Assembly (NCBI RefSeq): GCF_933775445.1 | Contig: NC_065876.1 | Location: forward strand, 18,538,001-18,602,000 | Reading direction: 5' to 3' | Length of the DNA stretch: 64,000 nucleotides | Source: Argentina anserina | Lineage: Eukaryota; Streptophyta; Magnoliopsida; Rosales; Rosaceae | Shown here: piece by piece, positions 46,814 to 58,817 of the stretch | Layout of the letters: every line of letters begins with the position of its first letter | Position numbering within the stretch: position 1 is the stretch's first letter | Translations under genes and position numbers: made by a program | The notes under the pieces: model-generated | Databases searched by the model: none | Seen by the model: the letters and a program-made list of their open reading frames with translations, nothing else | What the model was told of the DNA's origin: nothing

Positions 46814-47334
46814 CTTAAACTTCCTTGCTTTCTCATATTTCTCCTTGTCGCTTTGTCCCTTTCAGGAACTACTAGCTGTGAGAAATAAGTATTTGAACTC
46901 CTTCGGATTGATCGGATCATTCCAGAAAGCCAACCATGTAGAAGTATTGTCAAGCCTGACTTCTTTCCATCGGAGTAAAAGAGTGTACCAAGTTAACCTC
47001 AAAATTATTCCAGAAGAAGAAGAAGAAGAAGAAGAACAACAACAACAAACCTTTCACCCGGAATGGGACATTCGGGAATCTCGGCATTTTTTTCCTATAT
47101 TTATTGTGACTTCACTTGGGCGAATCCTCCTCTTCAGCTTTCCTGACTGATACCAGAACCAACGTAAGCTCTTCAACAGATAATACCTATCAAACTATCA
47201 TATCGTAAACAAGATATTACATCACAAAAAAAGAAGAATAAAAAAAATCTAATGGACCTTGGGATGCTCGCCACAGCCTCGAATTAATCCAGGTGTTTCA
47301 TTTTCTCTTCCTTGACGGCCTTTTTCTCCAGCAC
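46814..47334 (-). pseudogene. DNA topoisomerase I exons, copy 2
   Basis: Exons on the minus strand: 47258-47334 (EKKAVKEEKMKH fused to LGLIRGCGEHPK, with the segment between deleted), 47051-47146 (KLKRRIRPSEVTINIGK, one-base shift, EIPECPIPGE) and 46814-about 46974 (RLDNTSTWLAFWNDPINPKE, FKYLFLTASSS, stop, KGQSDKEKYEKARKFK). Splice borders are kept. The catalytic Tyr region of TOP1 is not found anywhere in the window. Confidence 0.88.
47012..47049. repeat. GAA/CAA microsatellite between TOP1 exons
   Basis: About seven AGA-type triplets followed by CAA triplets. The equivalent place in copy 1 (29588-29603) is shorter, so it changed length after the duplication. Confidence 0.85.
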
Positions 47335-48177
47335 CAACATATATTCCATGACAGTTAAGCAACTGTCATCATGTGTTCTACTAATCAATCTAGTTAATTA
47401 CAGACCTGAAGTGATATACAAGGAAAGGATACAGTGACACTAAATGCGTCTCTCACATGCAAAACCACAAAGGATCGGGATAGACATTCAACAACCACCT
47501 TGTCAGTCCATTATTAAAAGATAATCACTTGCTATTGACATTAGATTTTCCAACAGTAAGCCCATGGAGAAACACAATTTTTACACAGAAACACTAGACA
47601 AATAGTGCATTGGGGATAAGACTGTCCAGATCACAAACAAAAGATAAACTAAATTAGTGCATTGAGGATAAAGACTTAAATGGGCATTAGGCCAATTGCA
47701 CATTAAAAAACTGTTCGAGAGAAAACATACATGGGGCTTCCATTCTTCTTCATCTCTTTATAAGGTACATGTTTGGTATAATGTAAAAAGCAGATTAGAA
47801 GTTGGTCAGAGTTACCTTCGACGGCGAGACGGAAACAGATCCATCAAAGACGAAGGCATAGTGACATTGAGCGGTTATTTACAAGGGAAGTGAACTCTAA
47901 CTTTAAAGGCATAGTAACTTAAAAATCTGACTACAGTATTAAGAGATAACATAGACAAAGAAGGCAAAGTTGAGCAAGTATTCTCACCTGTGATAGAATT
48001 ATAAGACCTTAGGTTGGAACAACCTTTCTACTTTCATCACATACTCAATTTTCTGTGTAGGTAATTCCATTGCTACCTGAAAAATAGTTATGCAAAATTA
48101 AAGTTAGCTTTTGTTAAATTCTTTACAAAAAAACCTTTATAGTCAAACAAACTTGAGTACAAGAAAGGACAATACAA
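47335..48177 (-). repeat. Copy of sequences from 30.2-30.6 and 35.8-35.9 kb joined together
   Basis: 47340-47785 matches 30170-30568, and from 47786 it continues as the match to 35809-35920, including a MPSSLMDLF version of the short ATG exon. The 5.2 kb that separates these parts in copy 1 is absent. About 47960-48065 holds an unassigned exon-like piece (AMELPTQKIEYVMKVERLFQ). Confidence 0.75.
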
Positions 48178-48254
48178 TATTCTTAGGTGTTTCAATCGTC
48201 CAATCTGAGGAGGGATAGGCCATGTTAACTTGTTGTTGTGAATTTGGAAGATGC
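48178..48254 (-). pseudogene. Leucine-rich-repeat exon
   Basis: After TTTTACAG the minus strand reads IFQIHNNKLTWPIPPQIGRL then KHL. It is the repeat that precedes LNLRWNKLQ in the LRR gene whose later exons are at 36351-37012. The two copies kept different exons. Confidence 0.8.
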
Positions 48255-48679
48255 CTGTAAAATGAGCACAATTACATACAAATGCACAAGATTCTCAAGA
48301 ACAAAGAAAAGCATTGATCATTCATTAAAAACTAAACCAACCACGCTTGAATTTAAACTTGGAAATTTAACCCTGCAGTAGCATAAACGAGAGAAAATTG
48401 AACAGGATCAGATCAAAGAAGTGATCTTATAGACTATTGAGATCCAATAGATTAGTTACAGCAGTACGAAAAGGCCCAAAAATTGAAACTGCATAAACCA
48501 CCCTGCAAATCTTTATTAATGCAATAATGAATTTAAAAAAAAATCAAACAACCAACATGCTCAAAACATTACATATCCTCGTTTCAGAAAAAAAAAAACA
48601 TTACATATCGTTCACTGTTTTAAGATCATGATCGGGGAAGCATTATATAGTGAATACGTAAAATAGAAGAGGCTATATT

Positions 48680-48994
48680 TTAGACATAAATTTCATAAAG
48701 ATAATTTACCTCCATGCTTACAAACCAATTTTGTGCAATCGGCACTGAATATGTGTGCCTGCATGTCAGTAGCACGGACGTAATTTTCTTTGACATCTTT
48801 ATTATTTGTGTTTCCATCTGCATCATCCTTGATCTCTTTATTTTCATTCCCAGTGCTCTCCTCATCAATTCCGTTGCTTTATCTCCTTCTCCTGAATCCA
48901 CATAATCATTCGTTGTCTCTTCAATATTTGGCTGCTCATTTTCATTTCCCGGGTCTTCTCCACTGCCTCCTCCTACATTACCGATCTCTTCCAC
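48680..48994 (-). pseudogene. Acidic ORF, second copy, frameshifted
   Basis: It matches 37202-37560: GNVGGGSGEDPGNENEQPN at the start and TYSVPIAQNWFVSMEV at the end. A deletion in the middle shifts the frame, and the 19-residue tandem unit is single here. Confidence 0.7.
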
Positions 48995-48999
48995 ATTCC

Positions 49000-50320
49000 A
49001 GTTTTATTGTACATAACCGCCAAAATACATATCTGTAGAACATGCTTCACCTTAAAACCTTTAGATCTCGGGCTCCTGCGAGGAGATAGCTTGAACATCC
49101 TGATAAATATCTTCAAGATTTGAACCTATATGTCCTCTTTAAAACACCTACTAAGAGTTCAATGCTTGTATTCAGAAAACAGAAAACAGAAAACACAGGG
49201 TTACCAATCATATCAAAAACACACACCGTAAAATCAAGCCAATCATCATATATACCAATGCAGATGGAAGAAATCAAGAGAATCGAGTTATTTAGAACAC
49301 AAACCTATACGAATCCAACTTAGCCAATCATAAAATTCTGATCCTAAACAAAACCCAGTTGAGTTCACCCACAGACATACACTTTCCAACTAAATCAATC
49401 CAAACCAAACTCCCACTTCTAACAACAGTTGTAGAAAAAAAAGTAAAACTCCAAGGCACCAACAAACCAACTCATATCCAAACGTGAACAAAACCAAATC
49501 CAATTCCAGCTAAATCTCACAATGCCAAACACAAAACTCAAATATTAGGAGAAAACAACACATACCAGAAGAGAAGCCTCACTCCCTTAGATTCTCCCAT
49601 TCTTAAAAAAGTAAAACCCCTTTTCAGTTTCTGGCAGGCAAGTTACCAAAACTGATTATATTTCCAAGCACGTAACTCAAAAACAACACATACCAGGAGA
49701 AAATCTATCAATGTTAGATTGACAACTGGCAATAGACTAAATTCACACTGTACCTATTTCATCTACCTGCCTATTTCAGCTTGATAGATACTTTTATCGT
49801 TTGAATAGGAAAAAGAACCTCAGCCCTACTAGATGACAAACCAAAATTATAAATACACCGTATATGACCTCTCACAAAAACCATAAGTTTTAATCACTGC
49901 TATCTTAACTGAAAATAACCACACATAGACTATATTATTTAATCACTGGTGTCTTAACTAAGAGCAGTAATCAGTCACTGAAGAGAGTAATTTGTCAATA
50001 TATAGAAATTTAATAGACACACACAATCAGAGGAAACACGATTTGCATACCATTTGAGCCAACAACAGTTGTTACAGCAGCAAGTATATCTCAGTAATAT
50101 ACTATGGAAAGCTTAACTACTCCCGCCTGCTCAGTTAACTGAAATTAATTTGACACTAAAGAAAATCATTACTAAAAAATTTAATACGAAAAAAAGAAAC
50201 AGAAAGTACCTAAGAAAGAAATTCCTCTGTGGATAGAGTCAGAGTACTTACTTATCAACCATTGCTTGCAACACAGCCATGAATGAAAATATAAATATAA
50301 GAAAATCCTTACCTTGGTGC
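49000..50320. other. Non-coding stretch
   Basis: AT-rich; no exon or repeat recognised apart from a duplicated 20-25 base string in the part that follows. Confidence 0.45.
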
Positions 50321-50700
50321 GCTCTTCCTCCATTTGCTCAAAGTTTATTGCAGTAACAAAACAGAAACAATCAAACATTGGCAAACCTAAACATGGATGA
50401 ATATTACTGCTTCGATTAGAAGCTGGGCTCAGATATATGTGAACAAAGTCTATTCCAAGACCACAAAAGGTCTCATATGGAGCTGGGATACACATTATCA
50501 TCATTGCAACCACAAGAACAAACATGAGTATACAGTGGCCTCACAACCAAGCCCTATACTTCGAACATAAAACTATAGCAATGTCTTCTATGACACATCT
50601 GAATCAAGGCTCAGATACATGTGGATGAAGCAATTCCCAGACCACAAAAGGCCTCATAATGAGTTGGGATTCACATGTATCATCACTGCAACTAGTATCT
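50321..50700. repeat. Diverged local duplication and an exon-like segment
   Basis: 50400-50510 and about 50600-50690 share a pattern (GGCTCAGATA(T/C)ATGTG...CCACAAAAGG(T/C)CTCATA). On the minus strand about 50315-50350 reads NFEQMEEERTK before GTAAGG, a possible small exon. Neither is identified. Confidence 0.4.
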
Positions 50701-50843
50701 CTTACTATTGTCACACAAGAGCAATAAACTAATAATTATCAAACATGTTCCATGTTTACCAGGTCTATTTCACAATTTGTTAAGTAACAGACTCATATTG
50801 GCCAAAAGAGTAAGCAATGTTGCCGGAAATGCAAGATAAATAC

Positions 50844-51224
50844 CTCATTGATGGCCAAGATTGCTCTTCTTCACCTTCTTCAACTTCCTCAAGAAGTACT
50901 TAACCAAAACATCCAAACAAACATATAACTTGGGTCAAAATAAGATCCAAAAACACATAACGAGTAATCAAAAGAACTAAATCTAGATCACTTTAACTTT
51001 ATAAACAGAGTCTAACTAATGACTTAGTTTATATTGGGTTCTCTATAAGATTTAAAGTTCCAATGTTTAAGTATCAAAGTTACAATCTTTAAGGAGTAAA
51101 AAAAAAAAAAAAGCTTACCAAAACTTGGATTTGGCACGGACCTCATTGGTGTGCCATAGAAGATCTTGGGATGCTCATCCTTCTCAGATGGGAGACCTCT
51201 CCCCACTACCTGGTACTGATGATA
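50844..51224 (-). pseudogene. Ribosomal protein L18a (eL20) fragment, two exons
   Basis: Exon 51119-51224 reads YHQYQVVGRGLPSEKDEHPK, then after a frame change TNEVRAKSKF, with a GTAAGC donor. Exon 50844-50898 reads YFLRKLKKVKKSN and, after loss of codons, LAINE before GTATTT. These are consecutive segments of the cytosolic 60S subunit protein. Both exons are frameshifted and the first and last parts of the gene are missing. Confidence 0.85.
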
Positions 51225-51537
51225 CTGTTTTTAAACACAAAACAAAAACAAAGCAAATCATTAAAACCCAGGATCAAAAACCAACAAAAGCTCAAGACTT
51301 TGAAACCAATGCATCATAAAAATGGGAGATGAAACATGTAAAGTGTAGCAAGGAAACAATCGTCAATGTGAAAACTGGGATGGGGGAAGAAAGGAGAAGA
51401 GGGTATACCCTAATTTTCAAACCCAAAATAAGAAACTTTGAAAACCAAAAAGAAAATCAATTCGTTGATTCAATCAAACCCAATAGTGTTTTATCTATAA
51501 TCAACACGAAAGGGAATCAAAGATGAAACCGACGAAC

Positions 51538-51577
51538 CTGATTCTTGAAGCCCAGTTCTTGATTGATTACTCATTTC
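51538..51577 (-). pseudogene. Second copy of the MSNQ exon
   Basis: EMSNQSRTGLQES before GTTCGTC, with the acceptor CAG changed to CAC. See the related exons at 43740 and 54201. Confidence 0.4.
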
Positions 51578-51599
51578 GTGCAAAATCAGAACCCAAAAG

Positions 51600-54200
51600 T
51601 TCAAACCACCCTAAAGCTAAAACACATACAAAAAATTTGGGCTGTTCCAACTTCCAGGCAATGTCCCTAAATCAACAATAATAACCTTAGGAAACATAGA
51701 AAAAAGAAGGAAAAAAACAACAGAAGCAAACAGGTTTTCTGATGACAGAAAAATCAGAAACCAGAAACCTGTTATCAAAAAAGTAAAGCATAGTTTTCAT
51801 TGCGTTATACTAAGTTAAGTAGATATAAACCTCTACCTAGTTGTGGGTGATTTAGGCAAACAGGAAACAGCAGAGAGCTCTTGAAACTGAAAATTTTCCG
51901 AGATTAATCACAATCAACAACCTTCCCTGCGCATCCTTCCTCTAAAGTGTCCTGAGACATAACATAAAACACTGTCAACAACCTCCCGAGAAACAATGCA
52001 GGCACTGTAAGAGTTAACATAAACTATAAACAGATATACCCTTTGAAGATGAGAAGCTTCAAAAGCGGGCAACTTCTACTGTTGAGCAGCAACCAGGAAG
52101 TTTTATGATAAGCATACAAGGGTTGAGATTCCCAACTTAGACACTGTAATGGAAAATGGCTCTCCACCACATGAAATGATAAAAATGATAAGAACATGAT
52201 GGGATAGTATCCATACGATAGTTTCCAAAATTGAACAAGAAAATTTCAGAATAAATAAAAAATGACAAAGGAATAGTATTCAAGCAAATTGTTTACATCA
52301 ATACCAGGACGGATGGAGGCCCAAGTCAGAACTGTAGATGACCCATTGAGAGATGATATGTCTACTTTTCCTTCAACTTCCCTTGCCCCGTCTCAATCAC
52401 CTTACAACACAATCCTCTACACCCATATAAACCCGATTAGGTTTTTTCCCAAAGACCTATATTAAGCACCTGAAAAGTAATCAAACTACCAGTCCCAAAT
52501 TAAAGGACCAAGATGTGATGCATAGTAAAGCACCTTGCAAAATCATGACATCTTCAACAAACATACAGATACATAAATTAGCAATATCATATTCTACTAT
52601 AAGAAACAATATCATAAATTAGCAATATCATATTCTTGGAGCTTTCAGTTTTTCATTAATATTCTACTATAAGAAACAATCAAGCTACCAATATCATATT
52701 AAAAAGGGAGTGCAAAATTTACATTTGCAAGACATTATAACTTTGTTTTTTGTTGGCTTCCCGGATTTGAATAAAATGGCGTGGAGAAGCTGAAATATGT
52801 ATTACAAAGCCCTTTATTAAATGACAACAAAAGATGCCAATAAAAGCAAACCCTTATTTCAGACTAATTAAGTCACAGAAAAAATAAACAATTTGAAGAT
52901 AGCCAAGATCTCAATCGATCTACATAATTTTCTTACTGTTTTGTTTAAGATGGAAGATGGTTTAGCATTATGGTTATGTAGAGGTTAGGATTGTGAAGGT
53001 AGAAGAGAGTGCATTTATGCTCTGAAAACTCCATTATCGGAATCCAAGATCCCTGCATTATCGAAATCTATGGTAAGTCTCCATTACTCATAGGAAAAAG
53101 GGATGCAAACAAAGACAATGCACACATAAACTAACTAAAATTGGAAGAGAGGAGAGCAGCAAAGACATAATCTACTAAACTAAAAATGGCATTCACAGCT
53201 TACCAAAGATGATTCATCAATTCTTTGTGTTCTATGCTTTCCTGCCAATACTTTATATTGTCGATAGGCTATTTGTGGTGTGATCACACATTCAAAATTG
53301 CCATCTTAAATAAACCTGAAACCTGATCCAAGAATAAGATTAGACTAATCCAGTAAACGAACAACAAGGCAAACGCAAAAATAAGCTCACCCGATTCAGC
53401 ATCAGGATTAAACCCCAGATCCTGTCACCGAAATAAGTGCTGCCAATGAACAATACAAAATAAAGTAAGAGAGAAATGAACACAAACTTATCAAATTCAC
53501 TGAACACCACCAAACTGAAATAGAAGATGTACCTAACAACAGCTACAGAACGATGCAGATCTAATCAAGAACAAATTAAGCACAATAACGGAAAACTGTA
53601 TTTTTGATTTGAAATATTTTAAACTGGCTTATGCTTTTAATCCTCTTGCTATAGATAAATTTAACTACCAAACTCGCTGTTGAAAAGAAATGGAAAAAAC
53701 AATAATATGAGAGACAAGAACCAAATTAGAACCCAAATCGTCCTCTGCACCATGAACAAAAACCCCTAGTACTTGTGCCTTGCTGCTGCTATCAAACACA
53801 CAATCTCAGACCTGTATGACTCCAAAAACACCTAGGAATATGAACTTGTTAATCCAAGAGTAACAGAAAGCGAAAATGCATCAATTATAGACCCTCTACA
53901 ATGCAAAATGACAAATGGGCAAATTCCAGAATAATATATAAACTGACAAAGGGAAAATTCAAGATACCTATTCTATTGAAAGTGCAGTAACACAGAGAAT
54001 CTGCAGCACATATCAACAACACAATAAAATGTAAATCCCAACAAACTAGAATCAACAACTAACTGAAAATTTTTCAAGCCACAACCAATTTTGCCAAAGA
54101 AGTAAAAAAGAGCCAACAATCAAAACCCAAAATTTGAGAGAAACTTTGAAAACCAAAAATAAATAAATTCAATCAAACCCAATAATCAAAACGGACGAAC
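51600..54200. other. Non-coding stretch, partly duplicated from 45.2-45.7 kb
   Basis: Strings such as AGCAAATTGTTTACATCAAT (about 52282) and the TATTCTATTGAAAGTGCAGT region (about 53968) recur at about 45330 and 45450. So this stretch is another, more decayed copy of part of the mosaic. No exon recognised. Confidence 0.5.
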
Positions 54201-54540
54201 CTGAATCTTGAAACCCTCGTGCAATCCATTACTCGTTTCCTGCAAAATCAGAACCCAACATCATTCCCATACCAAATATCTACGAAGAGGCAGAGAGACA
54301 AGTAGTCAAATTCTTCCCACCCATCTTCTTCTTTCACTCATAAACCCTAGAAATTTGAAACCCCCCCCCCCCCCCCAAATTATGATTGAAGACATGAAAT
54401 CAAAATTCGGACTCACCTCTTGAGAGTCGGCGCCTGAGATTTCTTGACCGGATTGGAGGAAGAGAGAGAAGCGAGAAGAGAGGAGAGAGAGCCGACTCTG
54501 GGTTTGTTGGCCTTCTCTCAATTTCAATTTGAACAAGACA
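54201..54540 (-). promoter_or_regulatory. Candidate 5' end of a minus-strand transcript (leader exon, intron, second exon)
   Basis: On the minus strand a strongly pyrimidine-rich leader (about 54535-54417, CTCTCTCCTCTCTTCTCGC) ends in AGAG then GTGAGT. An intron with a run of 16 G (54361-54376 as C on plus) leads to TTTGCAG and the exon at 54201-54239. This is a typical plant transcript start. It would read into the gene-fragment mosaic. Confidence 0.45.
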
Positions 54541-55407
54541 GAGAACGCTGACTCTGAGTCTTAAGTACTCTCGACTAAACGGCGTCGTATCTAGCGAAAG
54601 TTTGTTGTTTTTGAACGTTGCAATCTTCAACGGCTACTTTCGTTTTTTTTTGGTTAGAACAAAGCCCAAATTAACAATCCTTTGTGTGTGATTTTAACCC
54701 TTGTTGGAAACCATATTTCAACCCTTAATTTGCTTTGCGTGATTCAATTCAATGAGTTGGTCACATTCATGTTCAACTAACTGCAAAATGAAAACTTCAT
54801 TACCAATTTCGTGAACCATACTAATTAATGAGCCGCATGCAATGTATATAAGTAGGACTAGCCAAAGATGCTTCACAATGACAAGATAATTAAGTAAAAG
54901 TAGCACTTGTTATATATATATATATATTTTTTAATCGAAGGTCCAACTAAATTGTATTTCAGCAAGTAAAACTAAGATAACACGCCCTAGGGCTAAAAAT
55001 AAGAGTTATCTCTTATAACTAAACAAACTAGCTATTCCTAAACAATTAGCCAAAAACCGTCTATTCTCAAGAAAAACTAGCTAACAAAGCTAAGATTCAC
55101 CCACATTTTTCATGGCCATGAAGCACAAACAACTGACATATTACAAATTGATGTAGAAGACATGATAAATGTTTCACAACCACACCATTGTAAGACTGTG
55201 ACACGATTCAAATTTATGCCTAATCTGCAAAGGGAGTAAGCTCCTACTTTGCTAGAACACCCACTCTCCATCACCCAGGACCTCCGCAGTCCCAGAATCA
55301 ATCTTTTTCTCCCCAATCGGTATAGATGAGACCGCCTTGGTTTTCTTCTTCTTTGCAACAAGCTTCAGTTGTATACCTTGATCTCAGCTTTCTCTGCCTC
55401 TTAAACT
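54541..55407. other. Intergenic stretch
   Basis: Contains a TA microsatellite (54909-54926). A minus-strand ORF at 55110-55361 is Arg-rich and unidentified; another frame nearby reads KKKKTKAVSSIPIGEKKIDS. Possibly a retroelement remnant. Confidence 0.35.
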
Positions 55408-56258
55408 GTAATACCCCGAAATTTAGTATTTACCATTTAGTACACTAAGGTTATATTAACTTATAATTAATTCAATTTTTCTTCTAATATTTTTCTTTAG
55501 AAACCAATGATGCTAAGGTTCATACTTTCAAAGATAGAAAATTTCTTTTTGTAAGTATTCGACCACAATTCGAGTACGTTAGCTCATATTTCTTGCGTAT
55601 ACTCGATATCTTGTAATCGAGTTTAAGACTAATACTAATAGTATTATATTTTATGCATTATATTACTGTTAGATAGTGCAAATATATTGAAAACCTTATG
55701 AAATGAATATGCTAAATTCCTTTATTTTTTAGAATAACACATATAAATGTGTTTGTTATATCTACATATATATATAATCCTTATGCCAATATGTTTTGTA
55801 TCTAGCTGATTTATTTTTATGTTTTACCCCATGACACTATATTTTTTCTTTGTCCACAAACACACTAACTAGATAGGTCATCACTCAATATTAATTATTG
55901 AGAATGGTAGGTGAGAATTGAATTTTTGTGTTCCATCACACTATTTATAACAGGGAGTGATAGAGTGAGAGAGCGACTGAGAGGCTGCGAGAGAGATGAG
56001 AGCGAACTCAGTGAAGACAGACGAGTAAATGAACCAGGGTTGAAGGCAAACGACGTTGTTTGCTTCTTTTTTTCTTTTCTTTTTTCCTGACTGAGTTGAC
56101 CGATTTAGACCCGAGTTGGCCGAGTTGGACCGTGTACTTGGCCGATTTTCTTCCCGCCGAGTAGAGGCACTAAGTAGGTCAAAATTGCCTCAGTAACCAA
56201 CTGAGTACCGAGTCCTCTCCGAGTACTCGGCCGAGTTGACCGAGTTTTAGAACATTGA
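55408..56258. mobile_element. LTR-like remnant
   Basis: It starts TGTAATACCCCGAAATTTAG, the same opening as the solo LTR at 59348, then diverges. At 56080-56250 there are repeated GAGTTGACCGA/GGCCGAGTTG motifs typical of degraded plant repeats. Confidence 0.4.
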
Positions 56259-57166
56259 TTGGGGGCATGACATAAACCAATTTCCGAGCAGCCTTAGGAC
56301 GATTTGTATTTCCTTTCGGACGACTTGGCTTACGTTTTGCTTTAGGAGATACCCAAAACTTCCCATTCTTATGTTGCTCCACAATCGACATATCCTCCTC
56401 AACATAAATTACATTAGATTGTAGATACCTCTTTCGTGGCCGACGTAACTCTGTGGTAGCAAGGTGCTTGAGGTAGTTCACCAACAGGGGCACTGGAACC
56501 ATCGAGTTAAACATTGTAGGCCTCACGGCTTCCAGAAACACCAGTGAGTCCCTAGAGTTATGCTCCTCCAACATAACCATACACTTCTCTGGCTCCACAA
56601 CCATACTCATCCTTTCCTCTAAAACTACTTTCTCCTGCTCTAGAGATGCATCAAGAACTGGGATCCCTGAAGACCCATGCCCCAACAAATGATTTGACAC
56701 CGTCTCAACAATAGACGCCCTTGTTGCAACTGAAGCACGATTATAAATTGGAACCTCTGTAGGTTTGCAACCAAAATATAGTTTTGGTTCATTTGTGCAT
56801 GTGATTGGTATCTTTCATGAGGTTTTCCCTATATTTTAACGATTTCTTTATATCTATGTGTGTGATAAGCTTTTAAGCATGATCTTGAGAGAAAATTTGA
56901 GTGCATACCCTTGTGAGAATGAATTTGAACTTGTTTGAAACATGTTGAGCTTAACATCACCAATTGTTCTGCCATGTCTTACTTGTTATGCAAGATCTAC
57001 ATGTTAATTATCCATAGAATTCTACTTGTTGTTTCAATTGAGTGTTATTCTTGATGCTATGAGTTTGATGATTTATGAGACAAATGTTTAAGGCAATAGA
57101 ATGTGTTTCATGTTGCATTGATTTCGTTTTTGTATTTTGATATTCATTTTAGTGATATTCTATTGA
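56259..57166 (-). repeat. 0.9-kb repeat, copy 1, with a minus-strand ORF
   Basis: Minus-strand ORF 56179-56700 (173 codons) contains VVEPEKCMVMLEEHNSRDS, VPVPLLVNYLKHLATTELRR and a basic stretch KAKRKPSRPKGNTNRPKAAR then VYVMPPI. I do not recognise it; a retroelement protein is possible. The block is repeated at 57881-58786 and its first 60 bases at about 60122-60180. Confidence 0.6.
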
Positions 57167-57880
57167 CGTTATTGAGTTAGATGTGTGAAACCAGGTGGTT
57201 AGTACTACCCCGTGCTTAAGTGAATTACTGGTAAAATTGTTTTGTGCTTTGTGAGTTAGCTTTGGGCTCTAGTCTCTACAGATAGTGCACTATTATACTC
57301 ATAAGAGAATTGACTTTTAGTATACATACTTTGGTGTTAACCTCGGTATTCTGAGGCTTATCCGTGTTTTGGGTAAACGTGAACAATGACATGTGACTTT
57401 GTGATTAATTACCAATTTTCTTGAAAATTCAGACAATTGATTGAATATATTGATGCTGATATGTGTATCTATATGCATAAGTAAGAATTTTTGTGACCAA
57501 ATACACCTGGTTCTTGGTACATTTTACTTGGTTGTTCGTATTTGAATTTCTCATTAGCCAAATTATTATAAGAATATATTATGTACTTATTGGGTCTGTG
57601 TTACTCATGATGCTACACAATCTTATTTTTAGGTAATGAGTAGATGGTTCGAGAATGAGATGAATCTACTAAATCAACTAATGGTTTTTCTTCAATTATT
57701 ATTTCAAGACAATAAATGCGAGACACATGTATCTTCGCTAAATTTCAGTATTTCTAAATCCGTTGTATTGTAAAAGTATTATTCAGACATATATTTCTAT
57801 CATTTTTATTGAGGAAATTTTATTGGTATTAATATCACACCTCTAATTCGGGAACCATATTTCGATATAAAAGTGGTCTC
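57167..57880. mobile_element. LTR-related remnant
   Basis: 57713-57880 matches the last 200 bases of the solo LTR at 59348-60139 (TTCAGTATTTCTAAATCCGT, TTTATTGAGGAAATTTTATT). The upstream part has no recognised match. Confidence 0.45.
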
Positions 57881-58786
57881 GAATTGGGGGCATGACATAA
57901 ACCAATTCTCGAGCAGCCTTAGGACGATTTGTACTTCCTTTCGGACGACTTGGCTTACGTTTTTCTTTAGGAGATACCCAAAGCTTCCCATTCTTATGTT
58001 CACCACAATCGACATATCCTCCTCAACATAAACTACATTAGATTGTATATACCTCTTCCGTGGCCGAAGTAACTCTGTGGTAGCAAGGTGCTTGATGTAG
58101 TTCACCAACAGGGGCACTGGAACCATCGAGTTAAACATTATAGGCCCCACGGCTTCCAGAAACACCAGTGAGACCCTAGAGTTATGCTCCTCCAACAGAA
58201 CCATGCACTTCTCTGGCTCCACAACCATACTCATCCCTTCCTCCAAAACTACTTTCTCCTACTCTAGAGATGCATTAAGAACGGGGATCCCTGAAGACCC
58301 ATGCCCCAACAAATGATTTGACACCTTCTCAGCAATAGACGCCCTTGTTGCAACTGAAGCACGATTATAAATTGGAACCTCCGTAGGTTTGCAACCAAAA
58401 TATAGTTTTGGTTCATTTGTGCATGTGATTGGTATCTTTCATGAGGTTTTCACTATATTTTAACGATTTCTTTATATCTATGTGTGTGATAAGCTTTTAA
58501 GCATGATCTTGAGAGAAAATTAGAGTGCATACCCTTGTGAGAATGAATTTGAACTTGTTTGAAACATGTTGAGCTTAACATCACCAATTGTTCTGCCATG
58601 TCTTACTTGTTATGCAAGATCTACATGTTAATTATCCATAGAATTCTACTTGTTGTTTCAATTGAGTGTTATTCTTGATGCTATGAGTTTGATGATTTAT
58701 GAGACAAATGTTTAAGGCAATAGAATGTGTTTCGTGTTGCATTGATTTCGTTTTTGTATTTTGATATTCGTTTTAGTGTTTTGCGA
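57881..58786 (-). repeat. 0.9-kb repeat, copy 2, ORF frameshifted
   Basis: It matches copy 1 closely. A small deletion near 58000 (GTTGCTCC in copy 1, GTTC here) shifts the ORF (57806-58246), which loses the basic tail. Confidence 0.65.
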
Positions 58787-58817
58787 GTGGACTAGCAAAG
58801 TCTAAGTGTAAGGCAGT

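Noticed and set aside
46845..47150. Plus-strand ORF with a poly-Glu/Gln stretch
   Set aside because: It is the antisense of TOP1 exons and of the GAA/CAA microsatellite.
54306..54630. Overlapping minus-strand ORFs near the leader
   Set aside because: The Gly run is the 16-base homopolymer and the remainder is the pyrimidine-rich leader; no protein similarity.
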